DNA from: Petunia secreta
Taxonomy: Eukaryota; Streptophyta; Magnoliopsida; Solanales; Solanaceae
Assembly: GCA_029990175.1 (NCBI GenBank)
Contig: JARKIP010000011.1
Coordinates: forward strand, 23,038,001 to 23,102,000
Direction: 5' to 3'
DNA length: 64,000 bases
The notes under the pieces were generated by a model. It was not told the origin of the DNA. It saw nothing but the letters and a program-made list of their open reading frames with translations, and searched no databases. Shown in pieces: positions 11,114-21,612 of the stretch (within the stretch, counting starts at the first letter, position 1; every line of letters starts with the position of its first letter). Made by a program: the position numbers and the translations under genes.

Positions 11114-11221
11114 GAAATTGGTTAGAGCACTCCCGCTAAATTTGTACTATTTTAATTAAGTGTTTTTAACAAAATCTTCTTATATTATATTTTTTCTTAA
11201 ATATTTATATTGCGTAGAGAT

Positions 11222-11396
11222 TAATCAGTAGGGAACTGAGGTCTTTCGAAGTTAACTTCGGTTGGAGGTGTTTCTATGGATCTGCTTGAGGAATCCTAGA
11301 TTTGAAGTCAACAGTTTCGATTTTAGAAAGAAACGAAGAGACAGAGTGTCTAGCAGTCTGAGTTTTAGACTGTAATAAAGGTGAGATGGATCCTGA
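11222..11396 (-). repeat. Inverted movement-protein fragment inside the EPRV-1 leader
   Basis: Reverse complement of about 4728-4890 (the MP 3' part), including the AGTCTAAAACTCAG and AAGTTAACTTC blocks. It sits between the promoter and the primer-binding site, where a viral leader would be expected, so the leader is replaced or interrupted here. Confidence 0.7.
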
Positions 11397-11412
11397 GGAG
11401 CTCCGAAGATCT

Positions 11413-11425
11413 TGGTATCAGAGTC
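11413..11425 (+). promoter_or_regulatory. EPRV-1 primer-binding site (tRNA-Met type)
   Basis: TGGTATCAGAGTC differs by one base from TGGTATCAGAGCC, complementary to the 3' end of plant initiator tRNA-Met and used by caulimovirids to prime minus-strand DNA. Confidence 0.7.
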
Positions 11426-11985
11426 ATGGGGCGAAGTAGGGATTATTATTCTTGTTTTTTATTTGCTTTTATGTGGTACTATAAGATCTAGTATTTAGAT
11501 CTATAAATATATGAACTATTATATACACCTTTATTAAATTTACTGATGTGTTAAGAAGATCTTTTAACTAATGACACTGTGATCTTTCGGATATGCACTG
11601 TAAGTAGTGTTACTGAGAAAAATGGCTAACTTGCCAAGAAAAATTACTCAATAGGCTTACATCTAGTTATTTATTATCTTTGGGTCATTAGTTAAGAAAC
11701 TCCATAAAACATAAGCTAATTTAACTCTTGTGTATAAAGCAAAACATGTATTTATATATCTAATTTCTAAATCTAATTTTTCCTTATAATATTGAGTTAA
11801 GAACTTGAATATTATCCTTATGAAACCCAGTGGTCTCTAGATCCAAGAACATAAAGCATTTAAGTCATTATTATTTTATCGACTAAATTTTATACAGATC
11901 TTACTATGGCATTTTCCCACCATTTCTCTTCCTCCACTAAAAACTCTATTCCTTCCTCTTCTAGTTCTACATCCTCCCTCCCTCC
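11424..11985 (+). repeat. EPRV-1 terminal redundancy (leader and MP start, second copy)
   Basis: Direct repeat of about 3385-3965. It includes the start of a second movement protein copy: ATG at 11906 with the Ser-rich N-terminus (MAFSHHFSSSTKNS). It ends abruptly at about 11985 in AT-rich host-like DNA. Redundancy of this kind is expected from integration of a more-than-unit-length viral DNA. Confidence 0.75.
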
Positions 11986-12225
11986 CGAATAAATATTAAT
12001 ATATAAAATATTATCTGAATAAATAGTACATATGCAATCGATATTGTGTATTTAATAAATAAATCTCTGATATTGCATATTTTTAATAAATATTGCACAT
12101 TTTTAGTCGATATTGTATATTTTTAATAATATTGCAGTATTTTAAAATATTGTATATGTAATATTTACTCAATTAATATCAATATATATCATATATATAA
12201 CAATATAATATCAATACATAAGTAC
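11986..12225. other. AT-rich spacer with GATATTG-type short repeats
   Basis: Low-complexity AT DNA in which short blocks like ATATTGTATATTTTTAATA recur. No gene. Its last five bases (AGTAC, 12221-12225) are the left target-site duplication of element 1. Confidence 0.6.
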
Positions 12226-12760
12226 TGTGTTGGTCTAAATCTTATTAGAACAACAAATCGAATTTGTTTTAGGTTAACTAGCAATTATTTGTATCAAAGC
12301 CGTAAAAGATAATAGACTTGATAAAGAGAACTTTATAGAAAAGCTAAGAGACAAAGAGTAAGTGTATTTGATATATTTGTTGGATACCTAATATTTTCAT
12401 GACTATTTATAGTCTATAAGAGTGAGAATAACATTTACTGCGCTTAATGGCCATTACTCTACATTCAATCGTGGTCTGACCATGATCTCCCCATTTAATA
12501 CGCGAGCAATAGTCGATGGTTACAGAGGTGAGAGCTCGTTCATGGAAGAGCAAATCTCCACTGAGGGGTGAGTTACACGCCTCGTGATAGTTGTCTTCCA
12601 AACGTCTCATAGGATAGCTTGTAGCCAAAATCCATTTCATGCCCGAAGCAACTAGCCTCGAGAGTTCAGTGTGCGGCTTTGATAGACCGTTTCTAAAAGA
12701 TTCAATCAAACCATGCCTCGAGCCCTGTCGTCAATGCTCGGTAAATTTTCACCTAATACA
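12226..12760 (-). repeat. Element 1 3' LTR
   Basis: Pairs with 25625-26147 (same orientation, clear similarity throughout with scattered differences). Ends are TGTGTTGG and CCTAATACA read on plus. A purine-rich tract on the minus strand (12763-12788, CCCGAGGGGTTGGGACTA) adjoins it and serves as the polypurine tract; a near-identical tract precedes the 3' LTR of element 2. Confidence 0.85.
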
Positions 12761-12957
12761 GATAGTCCCAACCCCTCGGGTAATAGTCAAGATTGCCTGA
12801 GAGGTGGAATAAAATCGATGGGAGATTGATGTGGCTATTCATGCGCCATGAATTTCGAAAACGGCGGTTGTCACTTCATATTCACACACGCCCTCCACTT
12901 ATTGGGCATGACTTTTCGCTCCTCCTTCCCCATATACCTGCAATGATGATTTTCCTC

Positions 12958-12965
12958 TATAAATA
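12958..12965 (+). promoter_or_regulatory. TATA box of the element 1 antisense gene
   Basis: TATAAATA lies 122 bases before the antisense ATG at 13087. Element 2 has the same sequence (39128-39121 on minus) 157 bases before its antisense ATG. A conserved motif at a similar distance suggests a promoter of its own. Confidence 0.5.
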
Positions 12966-13086
12966 ATTCAACTTGATTTCCTCCTTCTTCACTTTCATCT
13001 TCCCCATCAACAGTGATTTTTCACAGTGAAATTACACCTTGAATTCTTCCTTCTTGTTTTGGAACACCATCAATTATTCAACCAAA

Positions 13087-15674
13087 ATGTCTGCTACCCA
13101 CTCTATGCAAAACTCCTCAGGTCCTTCTGAAGAAAGGACTCATAATGTTGCCACCATGATTGTTGGTGACGAGTTGGTAAACGTTCCGGTACCCCTAAAT
13201 ATTCTTCTGCCATTGGAAGGCAACACATAAGCTGCATCGTACCCTCGAGATATAATCCCAAGACGACGCAAAGCCACCGCCAACCGTGGCAGCATTGCAG
13301 GGATGGGTGGCGAGGAAGAAGATGCTACCACGGAGGGTGGCGCTGTTGAGTCAGAAACTCCAAACCCCAAGAGAGAGAAGTCTCCCTTGAGAGAACTTGC
13401 TCCCGAGGATGTCATTCCCTCGAAGCTTGACCTCTCAAATGACTTCTCGATGAAAATCCTAACCGAAGCCGATATCAGAAGAAATAGAAACATTCTAGTG
13501 GGAGACACTGTGAGCCTGGTCATACTAGCTAATATTCGTTTGGTTTGGGAAGATTGCAAATAGGGCCCCGAGGTCTAAGTTAGCATCCCCGCTCCAGAGA
13601 GTCAAACTCTTGACATAGTAGACGGGAGCTCTTTTGTTTAAACCTACCCCTTCACAATAGGATTTACTCTTCCTATTCACGAAGTGGTGGATGCTTTCTG
13701 TAGGACTTAGAACGTTTCCATAGCTCAAATTGGCCCTGGTTTCTGGAGGGTCATTCAATACCTTGACTATTTAAGCAAGAGAGCAGGTGTCTCTTTTACC
13801 TTCGATCACTTCATCTACCTTTTTTCTCCCACTCTGCACAATGATGGAATTGTCCAGATTAACAAGCGAGACAAGTTCTCGTTAATCACAAAAGGCGAGG
13901 ACATTGAGGACCGATGATGGATAGAGCGCTTCGTTCTATTTCCCACTAGCCTTCTATCCTCGACGCCAGGTTTCCTCAAGCGGTGGAATCGAACGCATAA
14001 GCTTTTTGCGTCGGTTGCTTTTGACAAACCCTTACTTCATCATTTTATATCTCTAACTTTATTCTTTTCCCCCGAGTCAATTCTGATCACGCCTCCTGAT
14101 GATTTGACTGCTTGGGTGCAAGCTATTATAAAGGCTAAGCCGAGAGAAGAAATATCGTGGATGATTTTGGCTGGCTTAGACGAGAACCAATGGGCATGCA
14201 AATGTCATGGTTAATTATTCCTCCCTTCTATTGATTTGTTCTTCTAAAGTCTTTTCCTTATTACCCCTTGGTTTCTACAGGTCTCCTTAGTAGGGCGGTT
14301 ACCGCTCTGAAGGAGAAGAGAAAGAAGGACAACAATAAGAAGAAAGTCCCCGAGACTATGGAAGCTTTGAACGAACTTAAGGATCTGGTTGGATGCTACG
14401 GAAAAAAAAGAAAGGAAAAAATAAAAGACTATCCCCGAGGGGTCAGCCGACCAAGGTAAATATATCTTCTTTTCCTTTCTAATATCTTATCCCATCATTC
14501 TTTGCTGATTCTTTCTTCTTCTTCCTTTTTCGAAGCTCCAAAAAGGAAAAGGCAATCTTAAAAGAAATCAATCGGGGCCAAGCGGGCCAGAGTAGACGAG
14601 GGTGTCAACCCCAAGGTGATCGCTTCTCCTCGTAGATATTTAATTGATGAGCCCGAGGAGGTGGAAGCCAAAAAGAGGGTCGAGACTATTGACCTTGAGG
14701 TGTCAACTCGACCAGCTGAAAAAGTTGAAGAGGCAGTTCCTTCAACAATAAACAAGGGAAAGAATGTGGATGAGTCCACTCGCAACGATGAAGGAGCCTC
14801 GCGATCTGCGTCTGAGCCCATTCATGGCTCAATTCCCCGAAGACAAGTAAGGAGAGTTGAACTTCCCTCCGAACTCTGAGACAATGATGTGGCGGTTGCC
14901 ATCAGCTGCAGAAGGCTCCTCGGGCCGTTGGAGCGAGAGCGCCTCAGGAAGTCTCCCATAGCCAAATTGATGGCTAACGCAGCCCATCATGCCATTCAGG
15001 TATTTTTGCCTCCTTTACTCTTTCTTGGAACTCTAATGTCCTCCTTTCTTGTCTTAACTCTTTAGTTAATTCCTTATAGGGGTACATACATGCGATCAGG
15101 ACTATCGAGATTGAGACTTATCGGGTCACTATTCTACAAGAAACCAAGGATGAATGGGACCGAATAAGGGATGATCTCCAATCTCGAATAATCGACTTGG
15201 CGAATCGATTTCTTGATGCTAAGATCGAATTGGATGATGCTTGAATAGCTGCTAACATGTCTGATCTTGAGGCAGCCAAAGCCCATTAAGCTGCCTCGGC
15301 TACTGAGGCTATAATGATTTTTTTGAAGGAGACTCTGAAGACTGAGCTCGAAACCGAGCGGAAGAGTATAACCGATGAGGCAAAAATTGTCCTCAATAGA
15401 AATACTGAGAAGTATCGTTTGAAGATGAAGGAAAGTTCCCTCAGAGCTACAAGAGCTAAGGTTGACAAGAACTAGGCTATCATCCAAACGAAGTTAACGA
15501 CCCTTAAGCTATGCCAAGCCGGGTGGATTTGGATGCAGAGATAGCCAAGGCCGATAGTGATGCTATGAAGGCCAACAACTATTGAACTGGCTCTCCTCGA
15601 GTAGTGAAAGCTCGAGCGATGAGGAGGGGGAGAACGAGGGTTCTGATGCTTCAACTTTTGGGACCGAGGAGTAA
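13087..15674 (+). pseudogene. Antisense spliced gene of element 1 (putative gypsy-type transposon protein)
   Basis: Opposite strand to pol. ATG at 13087 (MSATHSMQNSS). Splice consensus gives introns at 14210-14280, 14456-14535 and 15000-15079; joining the first two exons keeps the frame (...CHG then LLSRAVTALKEK). Exon 1 holds an acidic N-terminus and a core with LPIHEVVDAF, GFWRVIQYL and FTFDHFIYLFSP, resembling the family annotated in plants as putative gypsy-type transposon protein. Exons 2-4 are Lys-rich then coiled-coil, ending in a Ser/Glu tail (DASTFGTEE) and TAA at 15672. In-frame stops at 13228, 13561 and 13917, among others, make it a pseudogene. Element 2 carries a homologue in the same place. 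Function unknown. Confidence 0.65.
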
Positions 15675-16370
15675 TGTTTAGTCAATGTATCTTTTTGTTT
15701 TTGCTTAGGCTTTGAGCCATTGTAAATACTTTCATGCTGGCCTTCGAGCCTTTTAATGAATTTGAGTGTTTCCTCAGTGTTGACCTTTGCTTTGGTTTTT
15801 TAAAGCTTTAGACATATTGTTTGAATATTCGCTTGCAAGACTTGGATAAATTTGAATGTAAGCTAGCTTAGAACGACGTCTCGTTCCCGAGCCATGGCAT
15901 AAAAAAGACTGGCCTTCATGCATTGGATAAAAAAGAAGTTGATTCAAGTTTTATTCCATTGATGAGTTTCGAGACGATTTACATAAATCATTAGCCATAT
16001 TGAGACTAGGAAAATTCTTACTACAAAGCCACTTCAGGCGATAAATAAGAGTGATAAATAACTATGCTAACTCTTAAGGGAACAGTCCCCGGTGTACAGA
16101 TAGCTAGTCTTCAGTTTTGTTCAAAGTCCCCGATTCTCCTTGCATCCCTCCAGTGGTTGGGTGTGAAGAATGAAGAACCGAGCACAGTGTATCGTTATGC
16201 TCGCTTCCTGAAAGACAAGCAAAGAGAAATGAAGGGTCAATACCGTTCGACCCAAGCATTGGAGCACAGACAGCTCGATGCCGTGGGCAAAGGACTATGC
16301 GTGACGAAGGGTAATGCACCTCAATCGTCAGAAATAATAACGCTTTAAGTTGGAGCTATTCCACTTTAAA
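15675..16370. other. Convergent 3' ends of the antisense gene and pol in element 1
   Basis: The 3' flank of the antisense gene (plus) meets the end of integrase (minus) here. At 16370-16327 on minus, after the inserted solo LTR, the integrase frame resumes as PLKWNSSNLKRYYF and ends in TGA. A possible polyadenylation region of the plus gene is the AT-rich stretch 15720-15800. A short frame at 16064-16348 lacks supporting features. Confidence 0.5.
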
Positions 16371-16375
16371 GGCTT
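16371..16375. repeat. Target-site duplication, left, of the solo LTR
   Basis: GGCTT, paired with GGCTC at 21608-21612. Confidence 0.75.
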
Positions 16376-16547
16376 TGTTGACACCCAATTTTGTCCGGCA
16401 ATTTTAATTAGTGCCTAATTATTTAAATAAAAAACAAATTTTAAAATTTTAAAGTGAATTAGTGGAATTTGAAAGAAAAAGCTAAATTTTGCAAAACATT
16501 GCTCAATTTCAGTTTACCCCGTGCAACACCCCTATTTATTTAAGGGA

Positions 16548-17570
16548 TATTTACACAAATATACAACCCTAACACCATATTTACAAAAAAAAAAAAAAAC
16601 AATACTTTATAACTTTACAAAATATAACAATAGTTTTTTCACATTCCATATACAAATTTCAACAAAACCCTACAATTTAGGGTTTCATCTCCTTCTTCCT
16701 TACTTTCTCCCACCCATCACTGCCTGGAGGCTGCTGCCACCACTCACCAGCGCCGGCCAACCACCCCTGACAACCAGAAAGCCGCCGCCGGCCGCCGTTG
16801 CCACCACCGGATTTTTTTTTTGGATCTACAAGATGTAGCATACAAAAATACAAATATATACATTGCAAAACTTTAAATATTTTCTGTTTTGAAACTATAC
16901 ACAATTAAATATACACAAACATACAAAAGATATACACTGCAGATACACAAAAATACAAAAAACACAAATACAAATAACTATCCATTCTACACAAACATAC
17001 AACAACATACACATATATACAAACACATACACATACAAAAAGGGGTGGATATAGACATTTATATACAAAATACAAAATACACAAAGATAAATACGAATTT
17101 ATATACAAAATATAAATATACACATAAACATACATATATACACATATAAAAAGGAAAAAAGAAAAAAGAAGAAGAAAGGGAGCAGATCAGAAAAAACTCA
17201 CCAGAAAAACACCAAAGCCACACGTATCGGGGCTGCTTGCCACCACAGTGCAGCAGCGCCGCCGCGAGGGGCAGCGCCGCTGCACTGCGGCGGCAGCAGC
17301 GCCGCAACAAAGACGGGGGAGCAGCCACTCCGGCCAGGAATAGGGAGAGAGGGGAAGGGGGAGGGGCGGCGATGGGTGGGGGATGGTGGAGGAGGGAGAG
17401 AAGGAGAGAGAAGAGAGGAAATTAGGGTTTAATGTTTGGGAGAGGGGAAATGATAAAATTTTTATGTGGGGTAATTAGGGAAAAGTATCGTTATGTATTG
17501 TAAATATTCAAAAAGTATCGTTATGTTTTGTAATTAAGCTATTAGGGTAATCATGTGGTGTAAATTTTTC
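16548..17570. mobile_element. T1: non-autonomous TIR-type element with GC-rich core
   Basis: The ends are imperfect inverted repeats: TTTACACAAATATACAACCC on the left against TTTACACCACATGATTACCC read from the right, followed inside by ACAATACTTTAT.../ACGATACTTTTT... blocks. The core is GC-rich (CCGCCGCCGGCC at 16780, CGCCGCCGCGAGG at 17257) with a purine-rich GAGAGA stretch and a TACACA-rich stretch (16900-17150). Copies T2 and T3 share this plan. No transposase is encoded. Family assignment (Mutator-like?) is uncertain. Confidence 0.45.
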
Positions 17571-20500
17571 TTTATTTAATTATCTTGAAAAAGAGGCTAA
17601 TTTCGCGCTAAAACCTAAATTCCAGCTTATTTCTACAAAGCACTACATATATGCAATATGTTCAAAACATCCCCGCATTTCCAGCTGACCCGTTACCCCT
17701 TCCCCAAAATCCCCATCTTCTTACCAGTTTTCCCTTCGACCCGCAACCCGCGATCAGCCCTAATCCCTTACCCGATTTCCCCAAAATCCCCTCTCTTCTC
17801 AAGCCTAATCACACAAACAACCAAAAATATTGTACTAAATGGTCCCTATTCCTTTTCCTTCTCTCTAATACAAGAAACTATCGAATCTCACGTGTCCATT
17901 TCAAAATCGTTCAATCCGAGCAGTGGATACTCTTCCAAGGGACATTTTTTTTGGAAGATAAGGATGAAAATCGTATATCCTTTAGGGTATTGACGATTTT
18001 CACACATATCTTTGAAGTAAAATGTCTGATTTAGGGCTAAATTTGAAGATAATATCTCTCAGTCCAAACCCTAACATCCCAGGTATAAAAGGTGAGGTTC
18101 TTCTTTATTTTTGGGGGGTTCGAAATTTAAAAACAGAGGCAGTAGCATATAGAAGTCGATAGCAACAGCAGCAGCATTCTTTAGAGTTTAAGTTTTTATT
18201 AATGTCACTGTTTCTATATTGTCTTGGATTTTTTTATCTCTTTTTGTGCTCGAGTTGTCGCCTCTTTCTTGTTCAAGTCGCTTTTCTTCAGATCGAAGCC
18301 CCTCTTCACTGCACTGCAGCAGGTAAAATCTTGACTTTTGTTGTTTTCTATATCAGTCCCATTGTGTGTGCGTGATTTTATACCTGTTATGTGTGTGAGC
18401 TTTTGAAAGCAGTAAAGTCTTTATCTTTGATTGGAAAATACTAATTTTGTGTGACAGTCGAGTTGTTGTCTATTAATCTGAAGCATGAAATCAATGAGTA
18501 GAAAATTTAGGTGTGAAAATGAATGAAAAACTGAAGTTTTAAGGAATAGATAGAACATTAAAAGGAGTTAAAACCTGCATCTTGATATCTGTCTTGAATA
18601 TGTAGTTATGTTTTCATGACTGTTCTAAATAAAAGGTTTCGGATCTGGTCTAAGCTTAGATGCAGTTTCCTGTGAGAAGTTAATGGCATGTAGGGTTGTT
18701 TTTATGTTCATCTAAATGGTGTCAAAGTTGGCCCTTTGTCTTTGCTAGAATCTAGTTAATATCTTAGTTATTTCTGTTTCAGTTTTCCTTGTTGCTTTTT
18801 TTAGTTTTCCAGTCCCTATCTCTTCAGGTTTTGCTATGTTAAATTTTGAAATTTGTGGTGTTCGGCTTAGCTCTGGTTCTGGTGGTTGGTTTAGCTGATT
18901 TATGGATTCTTGGTAGCTGTAGGAGGGAGTTCAGGGGTTTGTGTAGGTGTATTTTAGAAAGAAGCTGTCTTTAAATGTTGCAGATTAATGTAAGAGTGGG
19001 CAAGGCTGTTTGATAGATGTTTGGGTGATTTGTAGGCAATATGAACTTGTATTGGTTCAGGGAGTTGTCTGGTTGTTTCTTTTCCTGTTTGCAGGGGTGC
19101 AGGGACATGGTTCTTGCACTGGTAGTAACTCAGGTGGTCTGTGTATGTTTGGAGTTTCTGGGAGCATTCATAGCTGTGAAGTTGTAGGAAGAAGGATTAA
19201 AGGGCTGTGCAGGTGCAGTAAGGTCAGGGAGTAGTCGTAGTATTGCTAGAGGCTGCAGGTGTGTGTGTGGAGTTGTTCAAGTTCCTGTAAGTGTTCCAGG
19301 GTCTGAGTTGAGATTTTCTCTGGTCTTAGTGGTCTGCAGAGGCTTGTAGGATGTTTGGAGGTTGGTTCAGTTAGTTCTTAGATGGCATGAGGGAGTTGAT
19401 GTTTGCAGGTTCTTTCTTGGAGATTGAAAGGTGATTTAGGGTCTGGTTCATATGTTCTGAAAGCTTAGTGGTTGTCTGCTTCACAGTGTGTATGTGTGTG
19501 TATGTGCAGGTTCTGTTATTTGTGTAGTAGGAGATCAGGAGTGTGTGGAAAAGCAGGGTGTACCCTTTTGGGTTTTCTTTGATCCTGTTTGCAGTAGGTG
19601 TTTTCTTTTAGAGTGGCCAGAAGTTGGAATCTTGAGGGAATGTTCTAGTTGTTCCAGGGGCCTAAAGGAGGAGGTGTAGGGTGTTTGAAATTTGGTATAG
19701 AAGCTGTCATTAGTCTGGAGGTTGGTGCAGGGGTTAGAGAGAGGCTGCAAGTCTTAGTGCTATTTCAGTCTATGCAAGCAGTGTGGAGGTGGTGTTTGAG
19801 GTAGTATAGGAAGTAAAGAGTGGCTGGTTCTGGTTTATTGAATTAAGAGAAGGTGTGTGTATTGCTCAGGTTATTCTTCTGGGGGAAAGAGAAGTATTAA
19901 GTTGTGGGTTGATTGCAGTAGTAGAATGTCGAAGATTTATAGGTGTTGTTGTTGTTCTGGTAAGTTGCAGGCATATGAGGCAGTTTAGGTAGGTCCTCTC
20001 TTCGTCTTGCAGTAATCTGTTTGAATGTCTTGCTCTTTAAGAGGTTTTGGAGGCTGAAATGATAAATAATTTAATGTTGTTTTAGCTCCACTTCAAGTTA
20101 TGTTATGAAGTAGAGGATTAGTTTCTAAGTCTTTCTTTCCTTCATCTTTTAGTTCCGATTTGCACATGGATTATCTAGCATGTTGCCCCTCTTGCTCTAG
20201 TTATTTCCCTTAAGTTTTGAAGTTGGAATATTGAATGATAGAGGAAGTGTATCAAGTCTTAGTTTGAGTTGTCCTTGTTCCTTCATGTTTGCATATTTTA
20301 GTAAGTGAATTTGGTTATGGCTTTAAGTTATAAAATTCTATCATGATGTTCCAGGTTGTGGTGTTACTCTCGGCCTTATTTTGCCTTGTTTGTTTCATCA
20401 AAAATCGTCCCCTTGTTGCTCTTTGTCTAAGCTGAAGATCAATTTTGAAGTGCAGCTTTGCTAGTCTGTTACCTAAGTTCCTAAGTTGTTTTGCTTAGTT

Positions 20501-21550
20501 TCTCCTCTGTTTTAAATCTATCCAATTTTAATGGTCTAATACTTGGAAACCATTCCTTGTTACCTAATCATATATCTCCTATTGCTGATTAATTCATATG
20601 AACATTACCATAATTATATTAGGACCTTTTGTTTTATTCACTTAGGCGTGAGTTGAAGTCGGATGTATTCTTTGCTGAAATTCACTTGTTTGCTTAGTTG
20701 AATTCCTCCTCATTAACATATACTAATCTTTATTTGCTCTTTTCTTTTGCATAATACACTTGGGACGAGTTGGTGAAACTCGCAAATTGGGATCGCCTAA
20801 TTGGCATTGGAGTCGCTTGGGGTCGAGTTCGGTTTTCAAGTTAACGAGTTGTTATTCAAGGCTCGTTTTTGCGAGTTGCTATTTTCGGGTTCTATTTTTG
20901 TTACTCACTCTTTCCCCGCTCCCTTAGAAAATGCATGTTGTATAGGACTTCCCCGTAGACTGGACTAGGGCCCTGTAAGATAGAAATTGTGTCGAATTAT
21001 GGTTAATTAATGTGAATTATTTAAATTGCTTTGTCTTATGAATGTCTTGTTTATTTTCTTTGCGAATCGCCAATTATTTTATGAATGTTAAGAATCATTT
21101 TTCAATTAATGAGTGCAAATTAAATTTCAATTAAATTTGTATTTTTATTTTATCATTATTTATATTTAAATTATTTATTCATCAATTTACTTATTTTATT
21201 CAATATTCAGTTACTTATTTATTGATTTATTATCACCTTACTTCTTTATTTATTTACTTATTATTTACTTCTTTATTAATTTATCCTATATTTTTTCTAA
21301 AATTCTAAACTATTTTATCTTTATTAAAATTCGTGAAAACCGTTGGATTAACCGCTTTTAGCGGATTTTCGAAAGTGCTCTTTTAATAAAAAAAGACATT
21401 CTTTCGAAAATAAAAGAACCACTTACCTAAGAATCTCTGAAACTTATTTTCCTTTTAAAATAAGGAAGAAATGCACTCTTTAATTAACAATTGGTTCCTA
21501 ATAATCCTTAAATTAAGTGGCAACTCCAAAGAAGCCCTTTGGAGTCTCCA
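17571..21550. other. Body of the solo LTR: no gene recognised
   Basis: Short frames (for example 17651-18034, 19010-19234) are Pro-rich or G/T-biased and match no family. The G/T-rich stretch 18640-20000 contains many GTTTG, GGTTC and TGCAGG words. I treat all of it as non-coding LTR sequence. Confidence 0.6.
18084..18090 (+). promoter_or_regulatory. TATA box within the solo LTR
   Basis: TATAAAA in CCAGGTATAAAAGGTGAGG, followed by an exon-like leader; the best candidate for the LTR promoter. Not otherwise supported. Confidence 0.4.
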
Positions 21551-21607
21551 TTTTGTTGAAAATACATCCCGATGCATACTTGTGTGCATTTTTGGGATGG
21601 TTCAACA

Positions 21608-21612
21608 GGCTC
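21608..21612. repeat. Target-site duplication, right, of the solo LTR
   Basis: GGCTC, paired with GGCTT at 16371-16375; one mismatch. Confidence 0.75.

Larger units (their letters stand above)
2645..11985 (+). mobile_element. EPRV-1: old endogenous pararetrovirus, rearranged
   Basis: Caulimovirid sequence recognisable by its order on the plus strand: movement protein remains (3863-4890), coat protein (4917-6890), protease (7290-7835), reverse transcriptase (7855-8610), RNase H (8614-9210) and a late Trp-rich ORF (9231-10799), then a TATA box and a tRNA-Met-type primer site. There are no LTRs or integrase. About 560 bases at the right end (11424-11985) repeat 3385-3965, so slightly more than one genome length of about 8.04 kb is present. 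This is what integration of a circular or terminally redundant viral DNA by host repair would give. Two fragments are inverted: 2645-3335 and 11222-11396. Almost every frame is broken, so this is a fossil. It is clearly diverged from the array at 48317-64000, a second lineage with the same gene order. Confidence 0.85.
16376..21607 (+). mobile_element. 5.2 kb solo LTR nested in element 1 integrase
   Basis: Starts TGTTGACACCC and ends GGTTCAACA, so the termini are the inverted pair TGTTGA/TCAACA. Flanked by GGCTT (16371-16375) and GGCTC (21608-21612), a five-base target duplication with one difference. Removing it joins the integrase reading frame exactly (DLRGNQ then KPLKWNSSNLKRYYF on minus), which proves the boundaries. 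No second copy of the terminus lies inside and no gag or pol is seen, so it is best read as a solo LTR left by recombination. Such long LTRs are known in Ogre/Tat-type elements. It contains a TATA box at 18084 and a nested TIR-type element at 16548-17570. The middle (about 18640-20000) is strikingly G/T-rich on plus. Orientation is assumed from the TATA box. Confidence 0.75.

Noticed and set aside
10936..11139. ORF through the CT repeat (Ser/Leu repeats)
   Set aside because: Product of the (CT)n microsatellite in the viral leader; no real gene.
2645..11985. EPRV-1 ends as LTRs of a retrotransposon
   Set aside because: The terminal repeat has no TG...CA ends, contains the MP start, and no integrase is present; it is redundancy of a circular viral genome.
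16889..17149. Tyr/Thr/His-rich ORF (ThrTyrLys repeats)
   Set aside because: Translation of TACACA-rich simple sequence in T1.
17237..17425. Arg/Gly/Ala-rich ORF in the T1 core, and the similar one at 28109-28309
   Set aside because: Low-complexity translation of a GC- and purine-rich core; not conserved between T1, T2 and T3 as a protein.
19488..19679. Small Cys-rich ORF in the G/T-rich solo LTR
   Set aside because: Cys, Val and Gly follow from G/T-rich composition; no start context and no counterpart.
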